A stretch of DNA of 64,000 nucleotides from Streptomyces asiaticus (GCF_018138715.1 NZ_JAGSHX010000006.1:5890001-5954000), one strand, 5' to 3'; shown: positions 8,591-17,687, counted from the first letter of the stretch. Notes: generated from the sequence alone by a model not told the origin. Numbers and translations are program-made.

Positions 8591-9256
8591 TCAGCCCCGC
8601 TTGACCGCGCAGAGCAGGCCGTCGCCGACCGGCAGCAGGGACGACTGGAGCACGGTGGACTCCCGTACGGTCCGCAGCAGCTCGCGCACCCGCAGCACCT
8701 CCGTGGGCTGGGCCGCGGAGTCCACGGTCCGCCCGTTGGTGAAGACCCCCTCGAAGCAGACCAGTCCGCCGGGCCGCAGCAGCCGCAACGATTCGGCGAG
8801 GTAGTCCAGGCACTCCAGCCGGTCGCCGTCGCAGAAGACCAGGTCGTATCCGCCGTCGGCCAGCCGGGGCAGGACGTCGAGGGCGCGGCCGGGGATGAAG
8901 CGGGCCCGGTTCCCGGTGAATCCGGCCTCGCGGAACGCCTGCCGGGCGAACTGCTGCATCTCCGGTTCGGTGTCCACGGTGGTCAGCACGCCGTCCGGGC
9001 GCATTCCGCGCAGCAGGTGGATTCCGGAGACGCCCGTCCCGGTGCCGATCTCGGCGACGACCTTGGCGTCGGCGGTGGCAGCGAGCAGCCGCAGCGCGGC
9101 GCCGGTGCCTGCCGACACCGAGCGCAGCCCTGCTTCCCGGGCCCGGTCACGGGCCCAGTGAAGGGCTTCGTCCTCGGCGACGAACGCGTCGGCGAACGCC
9201 CAGCTCGTCTGCCGGTTGCCGGTAATGACCCTCTCCTGTCCCCGTAGTTGGCGCAA
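8591..9256 (-). CDS. Class I SAM-dependent O-methyltransferase (catechol/caffeoyl-CoA type)
   Basis: 221 residues if TTG 9254-9256 is the start. Motif I is [20 protein letters not shown], followed by [18 protein letters not shown] (acidic residue for the SAM ribose) and [17 protein letters not shown], typical of the family that includes Rv1220c. The methyl acceptor is unknown. The start is unclear: no ribosome site precedes the TTG, whereas GGACAGGAG lies inside the first codons and would serve an ATT at 9224-9226 (ITGNRQTSW...). The gene is divergent from sigE, again as in M. tuberculosis, and its leader overlaps the sigE promoter region. Confidence 0.88.
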   Translation of the reverse strand: MRQLRGQERVITGNRQTSWAFADAFVAEDEALHWARDRAREAGLRSVSAGTGAALRLLAATADAKVVAEIGTGTGVSGIHLLRGMRPDGVLTTVDTEPEMQQFARQAFREAGFTGNRARFIPGRALDVLPRLADGGYDLVFCDGDRLECLDYLAESLRLLRPGGLVCFEGVFTNGRTVDSAAQPTEVLRVRELLRTVRESTVLQSSLLPVGDGLLCAVKRG

Positions 9257-9279
9257 CGGTGACTGTATCCGCTGCGCAC

Positions 9280-9307
9280 GGGAACCCGCAGATGGGACCA
9301 GGCGTTG
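9280..9307 (+). promoter_or_regulatory. ECF sigma-factor promoter upstream of sigE (probable autoregulation)
   Basis: GGGAAC (9280-9285) and GTTG (9304-9307) are separated by exactly 18 bases. This matches the -35/-10 consensus of group-IV sigma factors of the SigE/SigR type (GGAAC/T-N18-GTT). Transcription would begin near 9314, about 13 bases before the first sigE start codon. Whether SigE itself or another ECF factor reads it is inference. Confidence 0.75.
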
Positions 9308-9326
9308 TAGAAGCCGGGGGGACTGT

Positions 9327-10202
9327 ATGGATCACGACCAAATGCAGGTCAAAAATGCTTATCCGGAGCTAACGGGCGAGGTGGATATGGTAGGGGCTCT
9401 ACTGGAGACCACCAGAGCCGACAGGGGAGGTGCGGCTGCGGCCGGTGACCGGCGAGTGCTGAAGCGCTTTCGCAGGTCAGTGGGCGAGCCGAAATCCGTG
9501 ACCAACACCGCTGACCGTTCTCACCCCCGTAGCCCGAAGGGCACGGGAGGTGCGCCCCTCGCCGAGTCCGCCACCACCGCGACCTTCGCCACGGATGCGG
9601 ACGCGGCGTGGACGCCTCCCACCTGGGAGGAGATCGTCAGCACTCACAGCGCACGGGTCTACCGCCTCGCCTACCGGCTCACCGGTAACCAGCACGATGC
9701 CGAGGATCTCACCCAGGAAGTGTTCGTCCGCGTCTTCCGCTCGCTGTCGACGTACACCCCGGGCACCTTCGAGGGCTGGCTGCACCGCATCACCACCAAT
9801 CTCTTCCTCGACATGGTCCGCCGTCGGCAGCGCATCCGCTTCGACGCGCTCGGCGAGGACGCGGCGGAGCGGCTCCCCAGCCGCGAGCCCTCTCCCCAGC
9901 AGCACTTCAACGACACCCACTTCGACGCGGATGTGCAGCAGGCGCTGGACACCCTCGCCCCGGAGTTCCGCGCCGCCGTGGTGCTCTGTGACATCGAGGG
10001 GCTGTCGTACGAGGAGATCGCGGCCACCCTGGGCGTCAAGCTGGGCACCGTGCGCAGCCGTATCCACCGCGGCCGCTCGCATCTGCGCAAGGCGCTCCAG
10101 CACCGCGCCCCCGCGGCGCGGACCGGTCAGCAGCATGAGGTCGCCGCGGCGGCGCCGGGTGTCACGGCCCCCCGGCTGAGCGGGGAGGTCGGAATCGCGT
10201 GA
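9327..10202 (+). CDS. sigE: ECF RNA polymerase sigma factor SigE (mycobacterial SigE type)
   Basis: 291 residues from ATG 9327; ATG 9387 is an alternative (removing 20 residues) with GAGG five bases upstream. About 95 residues of disordered extension precede the core. Region 2 shows [23 protein letters not shown] and [20 protein letters not shown]; region 4 shows [39 protein letters not shown] and [10 protein letters not shown], the DNA-binding helix for the -35. The order sigE, zinc anti-sigma, HtrA protease, TatB equals Rv1221-Rv1224, so the role is probably the envelope-stress response. This is not the cell-wall SigE controlled by CseBC in S. coelicolor. Its stop overlaps the next start (GTGA). 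Confidence 0.92.
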   Translation: MDHDQMQVKNAYPELTGEVDMVGALLETTRADRGGAAAAGDRRVLKRFRRSVGEPKSVTNTADRSHPRSPKGTGGAPLAESATTATFATDADAAWTPPTWEEIVSTHSARVYRLAYRLTGNQHDAEDLTQEVFVRVFRSLSTYTPGTFEGWLHRITTNLFLDMVRRRQRIRFDALGEDAAERLPSREPSPQQHFNDTHFDADVQQALDTLAPEFRAAVVLCDIEGLSYEEIAATLGVKLGTVRSRIHRGRSHLRKALQHRAPAARTGQQHEVAAAAPGVTAPRLSGEVGIA

Positions 10203-11122
10203 CCCGATCAGGCGGTCCGTCCCCCGCCGAGCAGCATCTCGGCGACCGCCTTGCGGCTCTGGTCGACGGTGAGCTGGGGCATGACGCGCGGGAGCGCGTC
10301 CTCGCCCATCTCGCCACCTGCTGCAAGTGCAAGGCGGAGGCCGATGCTCAGCGTCGGCTGAAAAACGTGTTCGCCCAGACGGCGCCCCCGGCACCGTCGG
10401 AGGGCTTTCTGGCCCGGCTCCAGGGCCTGCCGGCCGCGGGCGGCGATGACGGTATGGGTGGCTCCCCGTTCGGGGGCTCGGGCGTCTTCGGCCCGCGCGA
10501 TCTGCGCGGCGGATCGCGGGATGTGCGCGAACTGGGCGATGTGCGGGAGCCGGAGGAGAGACGGGAGCGGGCGTTCGCCTTCGTGCCCGCGATGCCCCCG
10601 GGTACCGCGATCGCACCGGCGGCGTCGGCCCGCGCCTCGCGTCAGCGCGGCTTCCGGATCCATGAGGTCGAGCGCCCCGCCCCGCGCCGCAGGTTCGCCT
10701 TCGCGGCGGCCGGAGCGGTCTCCCTGGCGGCCTTCGCGCTCGGCGCGGCCCTGCCGCTGGACGCGGCGGTCGACCCCCCGGGCAATTCGGCCGACGGGGC
10801 CGACACCGCGGTCTCCCCGGCGGGCGCCGACACCGCCGTGAACGCGGGCGTCCGGGAGCGCACCCGCCAGGACGTGGGCCTGCTGGCCACCACGGACACC
10901 CGCACGGGCGCCCCGTCCCCGACGGCCACCCCGTACCCACCGTCCCTGCGCCAGCCCGTGGCGGCGCTGAATCCGCTGATACAGCCGATTCTGTCGGTCA
11001 CGGAGCTGCTGCGGACGTCGAACTCCACGCCCCCGGCCCCCCGGCCGACCCAGCTGGAGGTCCCGTCCGGGCCCGCGTCGGGCGGCTCGCCGTACCTCGG
11101 GGTCAGCGCGCCCCCGAAGTAG
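10199..11122 (+). CDS. rseA: Zinc-binding anti-sigma factor, RseA-like, membrane anchored
   Basis: 307 residues from GTG 10199, overlapping sigE by four bases. The N-terminal anti-sigma domain has the ZAS motif His37-x3-Cys41-x2-Cys44 (HLATCCKC), expected to hold zinc and grip SigE. A Gly/Arg-rich linker follows (85-150), then a transmembrane segment at about 167-187 ([20 protein letters not shown]) and an extracytoplasmic tail of about 120 residues rich in Pro, Ser and Thr. M. tuberculosis RseA (Rv1222) is shorter and soluble; the membrane helix and long outer tail here suggest direct envelope sensing with proteolytic release, which is inference. Confidence 0.88.
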   Translation: MTRSGGPSPAEQHLGDRLAALVDGELGHDARERVLAHLATCCKCKAEADAQRRLKNVFAQTAPPAPSEGFLARLQGLPAAGGDDGMGGSPFGGSGVFGPRDLRGGSRDVRELGDVREPEERRERAFAFVPAMPPGTAIAPAASARASRQRGFRIHEVERPAPRRRFAFAAAGAVSLAAFALGAALPLDAAVDPPGNSADGADTAVSPAGADTAVNAGVRERTRQDVGLLATTDTRTGAPSPTATPYPPSLRQPVAALNPLIQPILSVTELLRTSNSTPPAPRPTQLEVPSGPASGGSPYLGVSAPPK

Positions 11123-11252
11123 CACGGAAGAAGTAGCGCGGAAGCGGTACGACGGCGATCACGGCATCCCGTTTCCGGCCGCCCGTGTCTTTGCCGATCA
11201 TGACAAGGTCTTTTCGTCCGCCCTGCGCGAGCGCCGACGGACCTGATTGAAT

Positions 11253-11281
11253 CGCCTCCGGGCAGCGCGACCCGGAGGCGG
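11253..11281. terminator. Inverted repeat between rseA and htrA
   Basis: CGCCTCCGGG (11253-11262) and CCCGGAGGCG (11271-11280) form a perfect ten-base stem with an eight-base loop, 130 bases after rseA and 58 bases before htrA. It could end part of the sigE-rseA transcript or be an operator; sequence alone does not decide. Confidence 0.5.
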
Positions 11282-11338
11282 CGATGTATACCCCGGACGG
11301 GTGCGGTCCCTGCCTGTCTGCGGGAACTTGGGGAGATC

Positions 11339-13063
11339 ATGGACGAGCCGAGGGCCCCTGGGCCCGAGCCGAAGCCGAAGTGGTGGAGCCGCCCGGCCGC
11401 CGCGCGACCCGGCGACCGGCCGAACGACGCGGCGGAGGGCGCCGGGGAGCGTACGGAGGCGGTCGCCGAGCGAGTGGCGCCGGAGCCGGTGGACGCCCCC
11501 GTGGAGGGCCCGGCGCCCGAGGAGCGGGCGCCCCGGCCGTTGCACGAGCCCGATCCGTACAGCACCCCGCCCTACGGCGACCCCGGGCCCTGGGCCCCGG
11601 CCCCGCCGGTTCAGCACCCGGTGGCGACCCCCGCGCAGGGCACGCATGTCCCGCCCGGGATGGCTCAGGCGCCGCCCCGGACGCCGTCCCAGGCGCCCGG
11701 GATGACCCCGCCGCACGGCACCACCGTGCCGCCCGCCGCGGGGCCCGTACCGGGCCGGAGCGCGCCCCCGCCCCTGCCGCGGCACCCCGGGATGACCCCG
11801 CCGCACGGCACACAGCTGCCTCCGGGCCCCGGAGAGCCCCACCAGGGCCACCAGGGCGCCCCCATGGCCCAGCCCGCCCAGAACGTCCAGTGGGGCGGCT
11901 ACGACCCCTGGACCGTGATCCCGCCGCCCGCCGAGCGCGAGCGGAAGACCGTCTCCCGCCGCGGCGCCTGGATCGCCGTGCTGCTGATCGCCCTGGTCGC
12001 GGGGTGCCTCGGCGGCGGTATCGGCGCCTACGCGGAGCGGGACCGCGCCTCCGGGGGCGTCGATGTGAAGCTGCCGCAGGCCCCGGTCGAGAAGGAGGCC
12101 AGGTCCCCGGGCAGCGTCGCCGGGATCGCCGCCCGCTCATTGCCCGGCGTGGTGACCATCCATGTGCGCGGCGGCGCGGAGGAGGGCACCGGCACCGGCT
12201 TCGTCCTCGACAAGCAGGGCCACATCCTCACCAACAACCACGTCGTCCAGCCCGCCGGCACGGACGGCGACATATCGGTCACCTTCAACGGCGGCCAGGA
12301 TGCCAAGGCCGAGGTGATCGGCCGGGACGCCGGGTACGACCTCGCGGTGATCAAGGTGGACCGCGTCTCCGGGCTCACCCCGCTGCCGCTGGGCAACTCC
12401 GACTCCGTGCGCGTCGGCGACCCCGTCGTGGCCATCGGCGCCCCCTTCGACCTGGCGGGCACGGTCACCTCCGGGATCATCAGCGCCAAGGAGCGCCCCA
12501 TCACCGCGGGCGGCGAGAAGGAGGACGGCAGCGACGTCAGCTATGTCGACGCGCTCCAGACCGACGCCCCGATCAACCCGGGCAACTCCGGCGGCCCCCT
12601 GGTCGACCGCAAGGCGCGGGTCATCGGGATCAACAGCGCGATCCGGGCCGCCGACGACGGCTCGGGCCTCGGCGGCGGCCAGGGCGGCAGCATCGGTCTG
12701 GGCTTCGCCATCCCGATCAACCAGGGCAAGCGGGTCGCCGAGGAGCTGATCAACACCGGGAAGGCCACCCATCCGGTCATCGGCGTCACCCTCGACATGG
12801 GCTACACGGGCGACGGTGCCCGGGTGAACACCAAGGGTGCCGACGGCGGTGCGCCGGTCACCGCGGGCGGCCCCGGCGACAAGGCGGGGATCAAGCCCGG
12901 TGACGTGATCACGGAGGTGGACGGCGTCCGGGTGCACAGCGGCCAGGAGCTGATCGTGAAGATCCGCAGCCACCGCCCCGGGGACCGGCTCGGGCTCACC
13001 GTCCGGCGCGACGGCAAGGAGCGCGCCGCGGAGCTGACCCTGGGCTCGGCGAGCAGCGGCTGA
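11339..13063 (+). CDS. htrA: HtrA/DegP-type membrane serine protease with PDZ domain
   Basis: 574 residues from ATG 11339 (GGGGAG five bases upstream). The first 200 residues are cytoplasmic, acidic then Pro-rich, with the phrase PGMTPPHGT appearing twice. A transmembrane helix lies at about 207-229 (AWIAVLLIALVAGCLGGGIG). The trypsin-like domain carries the full triad: His301 (LTNNHVV), Asp334 (YDLAVIKV) and Ser417 (NPGNSGGPL). One PDZ domain occupies about 470-565 (GGPGDKAGIKPGDVITEVDG). It should degrade or refold damaged proteins outside the membrane. Position and order match Rv1223 in the sigE locus, so SigE control is likely. Confidence 0.95.
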   Translation: MDEPRAPGPEPKPKWWSRPAAARPGDRPNDAAEGAGERTEAVAERVAPEPVDAPVEGPAPEERAPRPLHEPDPYSTPPYGDPGPWAPAPPVQHPVATPAQGTHVPPGMAQAPPRTPSQAPGMTPPHGTTVPPAAGPVPGRSAPPPLPRHPGMTPPHGTQLPPGPGEPHQGHQGAPMAQPAQNVQWGGYDPWTVIPPPAERERKTVSRRGAWIAVLLIALVAGCLGGGIGAYAERDRASGGVDVKLPQAPVEKEARSPGSVAGIAARSLPGVVTIHVRGGAEEGTGTGFVLDKQGHILTNNHVVQPAGTDGDISVTFNGGQDAKAEVIGRDAGYDLAVIKVDRVSGLTPLPLGNSDSVRVGDPVVAIGAPFDLAGTVTSGIISAKERPITAGGEKEDGSDVSYVDALQTDAPINPGNSGGPLVDRKARVIGINSAIRAADDGSGLGGGQGGSIGLGFAIPINQGKRVAEELINTGKATHPVIGVTLDMGYTGDGARVNTKGADGGAPVTAGGPGDKAGIKPGDVITEVDGVRVHSGQELIVKIRSHRPGDRLGLTVRRDGKERAAELTLGSASSG

Positions 13064-13162
13064 CGCCCGTTGTTGGCCCGGCCGTCTCCCGCGCCGACCC
13101 CACCGCCAGGTACGGTATTGAGTGGCCCAGGCCGGGGCCCGGACGTCTTGAGGAGCTGCAAG

Positions 13163-13633
13163 GTGTTGGACATAGGACCTCTCGAGCTTGTCGCGCTCGT
13201 TGTCCTTGCGGTGCTCGTCTTCGGCCCGGACAAGCTCCCGAAGGTGATTCGGGACGTGACGCAGTTCATCCGGAAGATCCGGGAGTTCTCCGACAGCGCC
13301 AAGGAGGACATCCGCTCCGAGCTGGGGCCGGAGTTCAAGGACTTCGAGTTCGAGGACCTCAACCCCAAGACGTTCGTGCGCAAGCACGTGCTGGACTCGG
13401 ATGAGCTGGGCCTGAAGGAGATCCGTAACGGCTTCGACCTCCGTAAGGAGATGGCCGAGGTCGCCGACGCGGTGCACGGCCGGGAGAGTGATCCGCCGCA
13501 GGGCTCTTCAGGGGCTTCCGGCACCACCCCGCTGTCCCTGTCCAAGGACGACTCCAGCACGCCTGACCTGCTGCGCAAGCGCGAGGAGCCGGGGCGCGAG
13601 GAGCGTCCGCCGTTCGACTCCGACGCCACTTGA
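13163..13633 (+). CDS. tatB: Sec-independent protein translocase subunit TatB
   Basis: 156 residues from GTG 13163, with AGGAG eight bases upstream. The N-terminal helix LDIGPLELVALVVLAVLVFG followed by PDKLPKVIRDV is the TatB signature (Glu in the membrane, FGPDKLP hinge). An amphipathic helix and a long charged cytoplasmic tail follow, ending in a Ser/Pro/acidic stretch. It works with TatA and TatC, which are not in this window, to export folded proteins. Rv1224 holds the same place after htrA. Confidence 0.93.
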   Translation: MLDIGPLELVALVVLAVLVFGPDKLPKVIRDVTQFIRKIREFSDSAKEDIRSELGPEFKDFEFEDLNPKTFVRKHVLDSDELGLKEIRNGFDLRKEMAEVADAVHGRESDPPQGSSGASGTTPLSLSKDDSSTPDLLRKREEPGREERPPFDSDAT

Positions 13634-13752
13634 TCCCCCCGTATGCCCGGCCTGGTTGACCCGTATGGCTATCCTCCCTTTGTCCGGGGTGAGGGTCGCC
13701 CGAGGGGGGCGGGCCGCCCACGACGCAGGGCAAACGAGGAGGCCGCGCGCAC

Positions 13753-14421
13753 ATGGAGACCACGGGTCGGCTAGGGGAACGAGGGGTGGCAGCGGCCGCG
13801 CAGGGGATGCCCGCCGACGCCCGGCGGAGCGTCGACGGCTATCTGATGGCCGCCTTCCCCTGGTACGGGCTTGACGAGGCGTTCACCGGCCCCCGCTGGC
13901 TGATGCAGGTGGGTGCGGCGGCGGACGGCATCGTCGAGTACGGCTCGACCGGCCATGGCGAGGAACCGTCCCTGAAGGTCGAGACCGATATGGACCAGCA
14001 GCGCTTCACGGTCGTCGTCACCGTCGCCAGCCGCCCGGGGCGGGACAGCGCCGACGGCACCGGCAAGCTGGAGGCCACCTCGGTCTCCTCGGCCGCCTGG
14101 CTGGCCGGATCCGGTCTGTTGTCGTGCACCTGGCCGACCCGCATGGAGCGGGCGCTGCGCCAGGACTGGCTGGACCAGCAGACCGCGATCGCCTGGGAGC
14201 TGGCGGACGATCTGGAGGGCGAGAGCTGGTCGCAGCTGTCGCTCCCGGTGGACGGGGTGCCGACCGACTTCCACTACCGCGAGTCGGAGTACGGCTGGGT
14301 GCTGGCCGGTACGGCGAACGAGGACGTGCACATCGGGGCGTACGGGCGCGGGATGAGCGCCTACGGCCTGGGCTTCGCCGTCGTGAAGGACATCGCCCGC
14401 TACGACGGGCAGGACGGGTAG
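13753..14421 (+). CDS. Conserved streptomycete protein of unknown function
   Basis: 222 residues from ATG 13753; GAGGAGG lies about 11 bases upstream. The chain looks like one soluble alpha/beta domain: RRSVDGYLMAAFPWYGLDEA, GPRWLMQVGAAADGIVEYGS and C-terminal YGWVLAGTANEDVHIGAYGR are the most distinctive parts. No signal peptide, membrane segment or catalytic motif is visible. It lies between tatB and mrp and ends at a strong shared terminator. I do not recognise the family. Confidence 0.8.
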   Translation: METTGRLGERGVAAAAQGMPADARRSVDGYLMAAFPWYGLDEAFTGPRWLMQVGAAADGIVEYGSTGHGEEPSLKVETDMDQQRFTVVVTVASRPGRDSADGTGKLEATSVSSAAWLAGSGLLSCTWPTRMERALRQDWLDQQTAIAWELADDLEGESWSQLSLPVDGVPTDFHYRESEYGWVLAGTANEDVHIGAYGRGMSAYGLGFAVVKDIARYDGQDG

Positions 14422-14431
14422 GGCCGTACAC

Positions 14432-14473
14432 GGCTGAGAGGGGCGGTTTCCCCGGGGAAACCGCCCCTCAGCC
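14432..14473. terminator. Bidirectional hairpin terminator between the unknown gene and mrp
   Basis: GGCTGAGAGGGGCGGTTTCC and GGAAACCGCCCCTCAGCC pair over about 18 bases with one extra base and a small loop. It lies 10 bases after one stop and 15 bases after the opposite-strand mrp stop, so it can serve both convergent genes. Confidence 0.88.
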
Positions 14474-14488
14474 TCGCTCAGAACCTGT

Positions 14489-15643
14489 TCAGAACTTGTT
14501 GCGCGGGGTGACGCCCAGCGACATGCCCGCGAGGCCGCGCCGGCGCCCGCCGATCTTGCCCGCGATCGCCTTGAGCGCGCTGCCCGCCGGGGAGTCGGGG
14601 TCGGTCAGCACGACCGGCTTGCCCTCGTCGCCGCCCTCGCGCAGCCGTACGTCGATCGGGATGGCGCCCAGCACCGGCACCGTCGTACCGGTGGTCCGGC
14701 TGAGCCCGTCGGCGACCACCTGGCCACCGCCGGTGCCGAAGACGTCGACCATCTCGTCGCAGTGCGGGCAGGGCAGCCCGGACATGTTCTCCACCACGCC
14801 GACGATCTTCTGATGGGTCTGGACGGCGATCGCGCCGGCCCGCTCGGCGACCTCGGCCGCGGCCTGCTGCGGCGTGGTCACCACCAGGATCTCGGCGTTG
14901 GGCACCAGCTGGGCGACGGAGATCGCGATGTCGCCGGTGCCCGGGGGGAGGTCGAGCAGCAGCACATCGAGGTCGCCCCAGTAGACATCGGCCAGGAACT
15001 GCTGGAGCGCGCGGTGCAGCATCGGCCCGCGCCAGACCACCGGGGCGTTCCCCGGGGTGAACATCCCGATCGAGATCACCTTCACACCGTTCGCGGACGG
15101 CGGCATGATCATGTTCTCGACCTGGGTGGGCCGTCCGTCGGCGCCCAGCATGCGGGGCACCGAGTGGCCGTAGATGTCGGCGTCCACCACGCCGACCTTG
15201 AGCCCGTCGGCGGCCAGCGCGGCGGCCAGGTTGACCGTCACCGAGGACTTGCCGACCCCGCCCTTGCCGGAGGCCACCGCGTACACCCGGGTCAGCGAGC
15301 CGGGCTTGGCGAAGGGCACCTCGCGCTCGGCCTGGCCGCCGCGCAGCGAAGCGGCCAGCTCACGCCGCTGCTCGTCGCTCATCACCTCGAGGTCGACCGT
15401 GACTCCGGTCACACCCTCGACCTCGGCGACCGCCGTCCGCACATTGCCGGTGATCGTGTCCCGCATCGGACAGCCGGAGACCGTGAGGTAGACCACCACG
15501 GCGACCGAGCCATCCGCCGCGATCTCGACGGATTTGACCATGCCGAGTTCGGTGATCGGCTTGTGGATCTCCGGGTCGTTGACCGTCGCGAGCGCGGCGC
15601 GTACCGCGTCTTCGCTCGGCGCTGGGAGGGTGTCGGTAGCCAT
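14489..15643 (-). CDS. mrp: Iron-sulfur cluster carrier protein Mrp/ApbC
   Basis: 384 residues from ATG 15641-15643. The N-terminal 90 residues are a MIP18/DUF59 domain (ALATVNDPEIHKPITELGM, VYLTVSGCPMRDTI). The deviant Walker A is VASGKGGVGKSSVTVNLAAA and switch II is LLDLPPGTGDIAISVAQL. The paired cysteines LPCPHCDEMVD are the site where dimeric Mrp holds a transferable 4Fe-4S cluster. No ribosome site is evident before the ATG, which may be leaderless. Rv1229c is the equivalent. It runs opposite to the sigE block. Confidence 0.94.
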   Translation of the reverse strand: MATDTLPAPSEDAVRAALATVNDPEIHKPITELGMVKSVEIAADGSVAVVVYLTVSGCPMRDTITGNVRTAVAEVEGVTGVTVDLEVMSDEQRRELAASLRGGQAEREVPFAKPGSLTRVYAVASGKGGVGKSSVTVNLAAALAADGLKVGVVDADIYGHSVPRMLGADGRPTQVENMIMPPSANGVKVISIGMFTPGNAPVVWRGPMLHRALQQFLADVYWGDLDVLLLDLPPGTGDIAISVAQLVPNAEILVVTTPQQAAAEVAERAGAIAVQTHQKIVGVVENMSGLPCPHCDEMVDVFGTGGGQVVADGLSRTTGTTVPVLGAIPIDVRLREGGDEGKPVVLTDPDSPAGSALKAIAGKIGGRRRGLAGMSLGVTPRNKF

Positions 15644-15684
15644 ACGGAGATGGTACGGCGCCGTGGGCGGGGCGCGGACGGCCG

Positions 15685-16215
15685 TCAGCGGTCGCGTTCC
15701 TCACTCGGCCGGGGTTCGCCGTGGCCGCCCGGCCGCGGGGCGCTCCGGCCGCCGTCCGGCCCCTGGCGCAGGTCCGCCAGCTGGTCGCGGAGCCAGTCGC
15801 GGGTGGCCACCTCGCCCAGGCCCGTCCGCAGTGCCGCGATCTCCCGGGTGAGGAACTCGGTGTCGGCCATAGACCGTTCGTTCCGCTTGCGGTCCTGTTC
15901 GAGGCTGACCCGGTCGCGGTCGGCCTGCCGGTACTGGGCCAGCAGGATCAGCGGGGCGGAGTACGACGCCTGGAGCGAGAGCATCAGCGTCAGGAAGATG
16001 AACGGGAACGGGTCGAACCGCAGCCGCGGCGGCGCCAGGATGTTCCAGAGCAGCCATAAGGCCACGAAGGCCGTCATCCAGGCGATGAACCGCCCGGTGC
16101 CCAGGAAGCGCGCGATCCGCTCCGACACCTTGCCGAACGCCTCGGGGTCCCAGCGCGGCAGCGGACTGCGGCGCGGCGCCTTGGGCCGGTCCAGACGGCC
16201 GCCGTCACCGTCCAT
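15685..16215 (-). CDS. DUF1003 membrane protein
   Basis: 176 residues; the start overlaps the end of the MgtE-N gene by 11 bases, so the two are cotranslated. Two adjacent transmembrane segments (FIAWMTAFVALWLLWNILAP and FPFIFLTLMLSLQASYSAPL) are followed by ILLAQYRQADRDRVSLEQDR and a coiled coil, the DUF1003 signature. The C-terminal 40 residues are Gly/Arg/Pro-rich. Function is unknown. The equivalent Rv1231c sits beside Rv1232c in the same arrangement, which suggests joint action with the CBS-domain partner. Confidence 0.9.
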   Translation of the reverse strand: MDGDGGRLDRPKAPRRSPLPRWDPEAFGKVSERIARFLGTGRFIAWMTAFVALWLLWNILAPPRLRFDPFPFIFLTLMLSLQASYSAPLILLAQYRQADRDRVSLEQDRKRNERSMADTEFLTREIAALRTGLGEVATRDWLRDQLADLRQGPDGGRSAPRPGGHGEPRPSEERDR

Positions 16216-17488
16216 CGGCGGCCTTCGGCAGGGCCATCCCGGCGTGCAGCTCGCGCTCCCGCCAGTCGGACGGCAGCATATGGTCCAGGACGTCGTCGAC
16301 CGTCACCGCGCCGAGCAGCGAGCCGGTCTCGTCCACGACGGGCGCCGCGAGCAGGTTGTACGTGGCCAGATGGCCGGCGACGACAGGCAGCGGGCTGTCC
16401 GGCGGCAGCGTCGGCAGATCGGAGTCGACGGCCGCGCCGACGAGGGTGAACGGTGGGTCGCGCAGCAGCCGTTGGAAGTGGATGATGCCCAGATAGCGCC
16501 CGGTGGGCGTCTGGTCGGGCGGGCGGCAGACATAGACCTGGCCCGCGAGCGCGGGGGTCAGGTCCTGGTCGCGCACCCGGGCCAGCGCGTCCGCGACGGT
16601 GGCGTCCGGGCGCAGGACGATCGGCTCGGTCGTCATCAGACCGCCCGCCGACCCCTCCTCGTACGACATCAGCCGCCGCATGTCCGCCGCGTCCCGGGGG
16701 CGCATCAGGTCCAGCAGCCGCTCCTTGTCGGGTTCGGGGAGCTCGGAGAGCAGATCGGCCGCGTCATCGGGGTCCATGGCCTCCAGGACGTCGGCCGCGC
16801 GCTCCTCCTTGAGCTTGCCGAGGATCTCCACCTGGTCGTCGTCGGGCAGCTCCTCCAGGACGTCCGCGAGCCGCTCGTCGTCCAGGGCCGCCGCCACCTC
16901 GCCCCGGCGCTTGGCGGACAGATGGTGCAGCACATTGGCCAGGTCGGCGGGGCGCAGCTGCTCGAAGGTGGCCAGCAGGTTCTCCGCGCCCTGTCCCTGC
17001 TCCTCCAGCGAGAAGCCGGTGACCGCCGACCAGTCCACGGTCAGCGTCTCGCCGCGGCGGCGCAGCGCGCGGGTCCTGCCGCGGCGGACGAAGACCTTGT
17101 CGACCTCCCAGTCCCGGCGCGAGGGCAGCTGGCTCATCGCCACGTCCAGGACCGTCACCGGCTCATCGGTCTCGACCATCCGCACCGTGCGGTCGAGCAG
17201 TTCGCCGATGACCAGGGTCTCGGTGGGGCGCTGTTCGAAGCGGCGCATGTTGAGCACGCCGGTGGTGATGACCTGGCCGGACTCCACGCCGGTCACCCGG
17301 GTCATGGGCAGGAAGATCCGGCGCCGGCCGACCACCTCGACCACCAGGCCGAGCACCCGCGGCGGGCGGCCGGCCAGCCGCAGCATCGCCACGACATCGC
17401 GCACCCGCCCCACCTGGTCGCCGTTCGGGTCGAAGACGGCGATGCCCGCGAGATGCGAGACGAAGACCCGGGGGGTGCCTGTCGGCAT
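16205..17488 (-). CDS. MgtE N-domain and CBS-domain protein lacking the Mg2+ channel
   Basis: 427 residues. Residues 1-150 hold two PRC-barrel-like repeats (VSHLAGIAVFDPNGDQVGRV), about 170-270 is an MgtE N-terminal superhelix (VLEELPDDDQVEILGKLKEE), and about 285-415 is a CBS pair (GGLMTTEPIVLRPDATVADA ... LLGAVTVDDVLDHMLP). The transmembrane pore of true MgtE is absent, so despite common labels it is not itself a transporter. In MgtE these domains sense Mg2+; here they may sense magnesium or nucleotides and act on another protein, perhaps the cotranslated DUF1003 protein (inference). Rv1232c equivalent. Confidence 0.88.
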   Translation of the reverse strand: MPTGTPRVFVSHLAGIAVFDPNGDQVGRVRDVVAMLRLAGRPPRVLGLVVEVVGRRRIFLPMTRVTGVESGQVITTGVLNMRRFEQRPTETLVIGELLDRTVRMVETDEPVTVLDVAMSQLPSRRDWEVDKVFVRRGRTRALRRRGETLTVDWSAVTGFSLEEQGQGAENLLATFEQLRPADLANVLHHLSAKRRGEVAAALDDERLADVLEELPDDDQVEILGKLKEERAADVLEAMDPDDAADLLSELPEPDKERLLDLMRPRDAADMRRLMSYEEGSAGGLMTTEPIVLRPDATVADALARVRDQDLTPALAGQVYVCRPPDQTPTGRYLGIIHFQRLLRDPPFTLVGAAVDSDLPTLPPDSPLPVVAGHLATYNLLAAPVVDETGSLLGAVTVDDVLDHMLPSDWRERELHAGMALPKAADGR

Positions 17489-17687
17489 GCCCTGCCTCCC
17501 CTCGTATCCGGGGTTACTTGTCAGGTTTCGTGGTCGTTCAAGGCAATAATCCGCTCTTCACCGGGTTCAGGCTAACGTGCCCGCACCTGCCCTGCCGCCG
17601 GGCGAGGGCACCCCGGCACCCTGCGGACACCGGGGGACGGCACCGGTACGCTGCCCTACTGCACCGGCATCAGGAGGCAGAGCGGAC

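Noticed and set aside
9327..10202. Equating this SigE with the CseBC-controlled SigE of S. coelicolor
   Set aside because: No CseA/B/C-like genes follow; the neighbours are RseA, HtrA and TatB, matching the mycobacterial SigE locus.
16205..17488. Calling the CBS protein a magnesium transporter
   Set aside because: There is no hydrophobic segment; only the MgtE regulatory domains are present.
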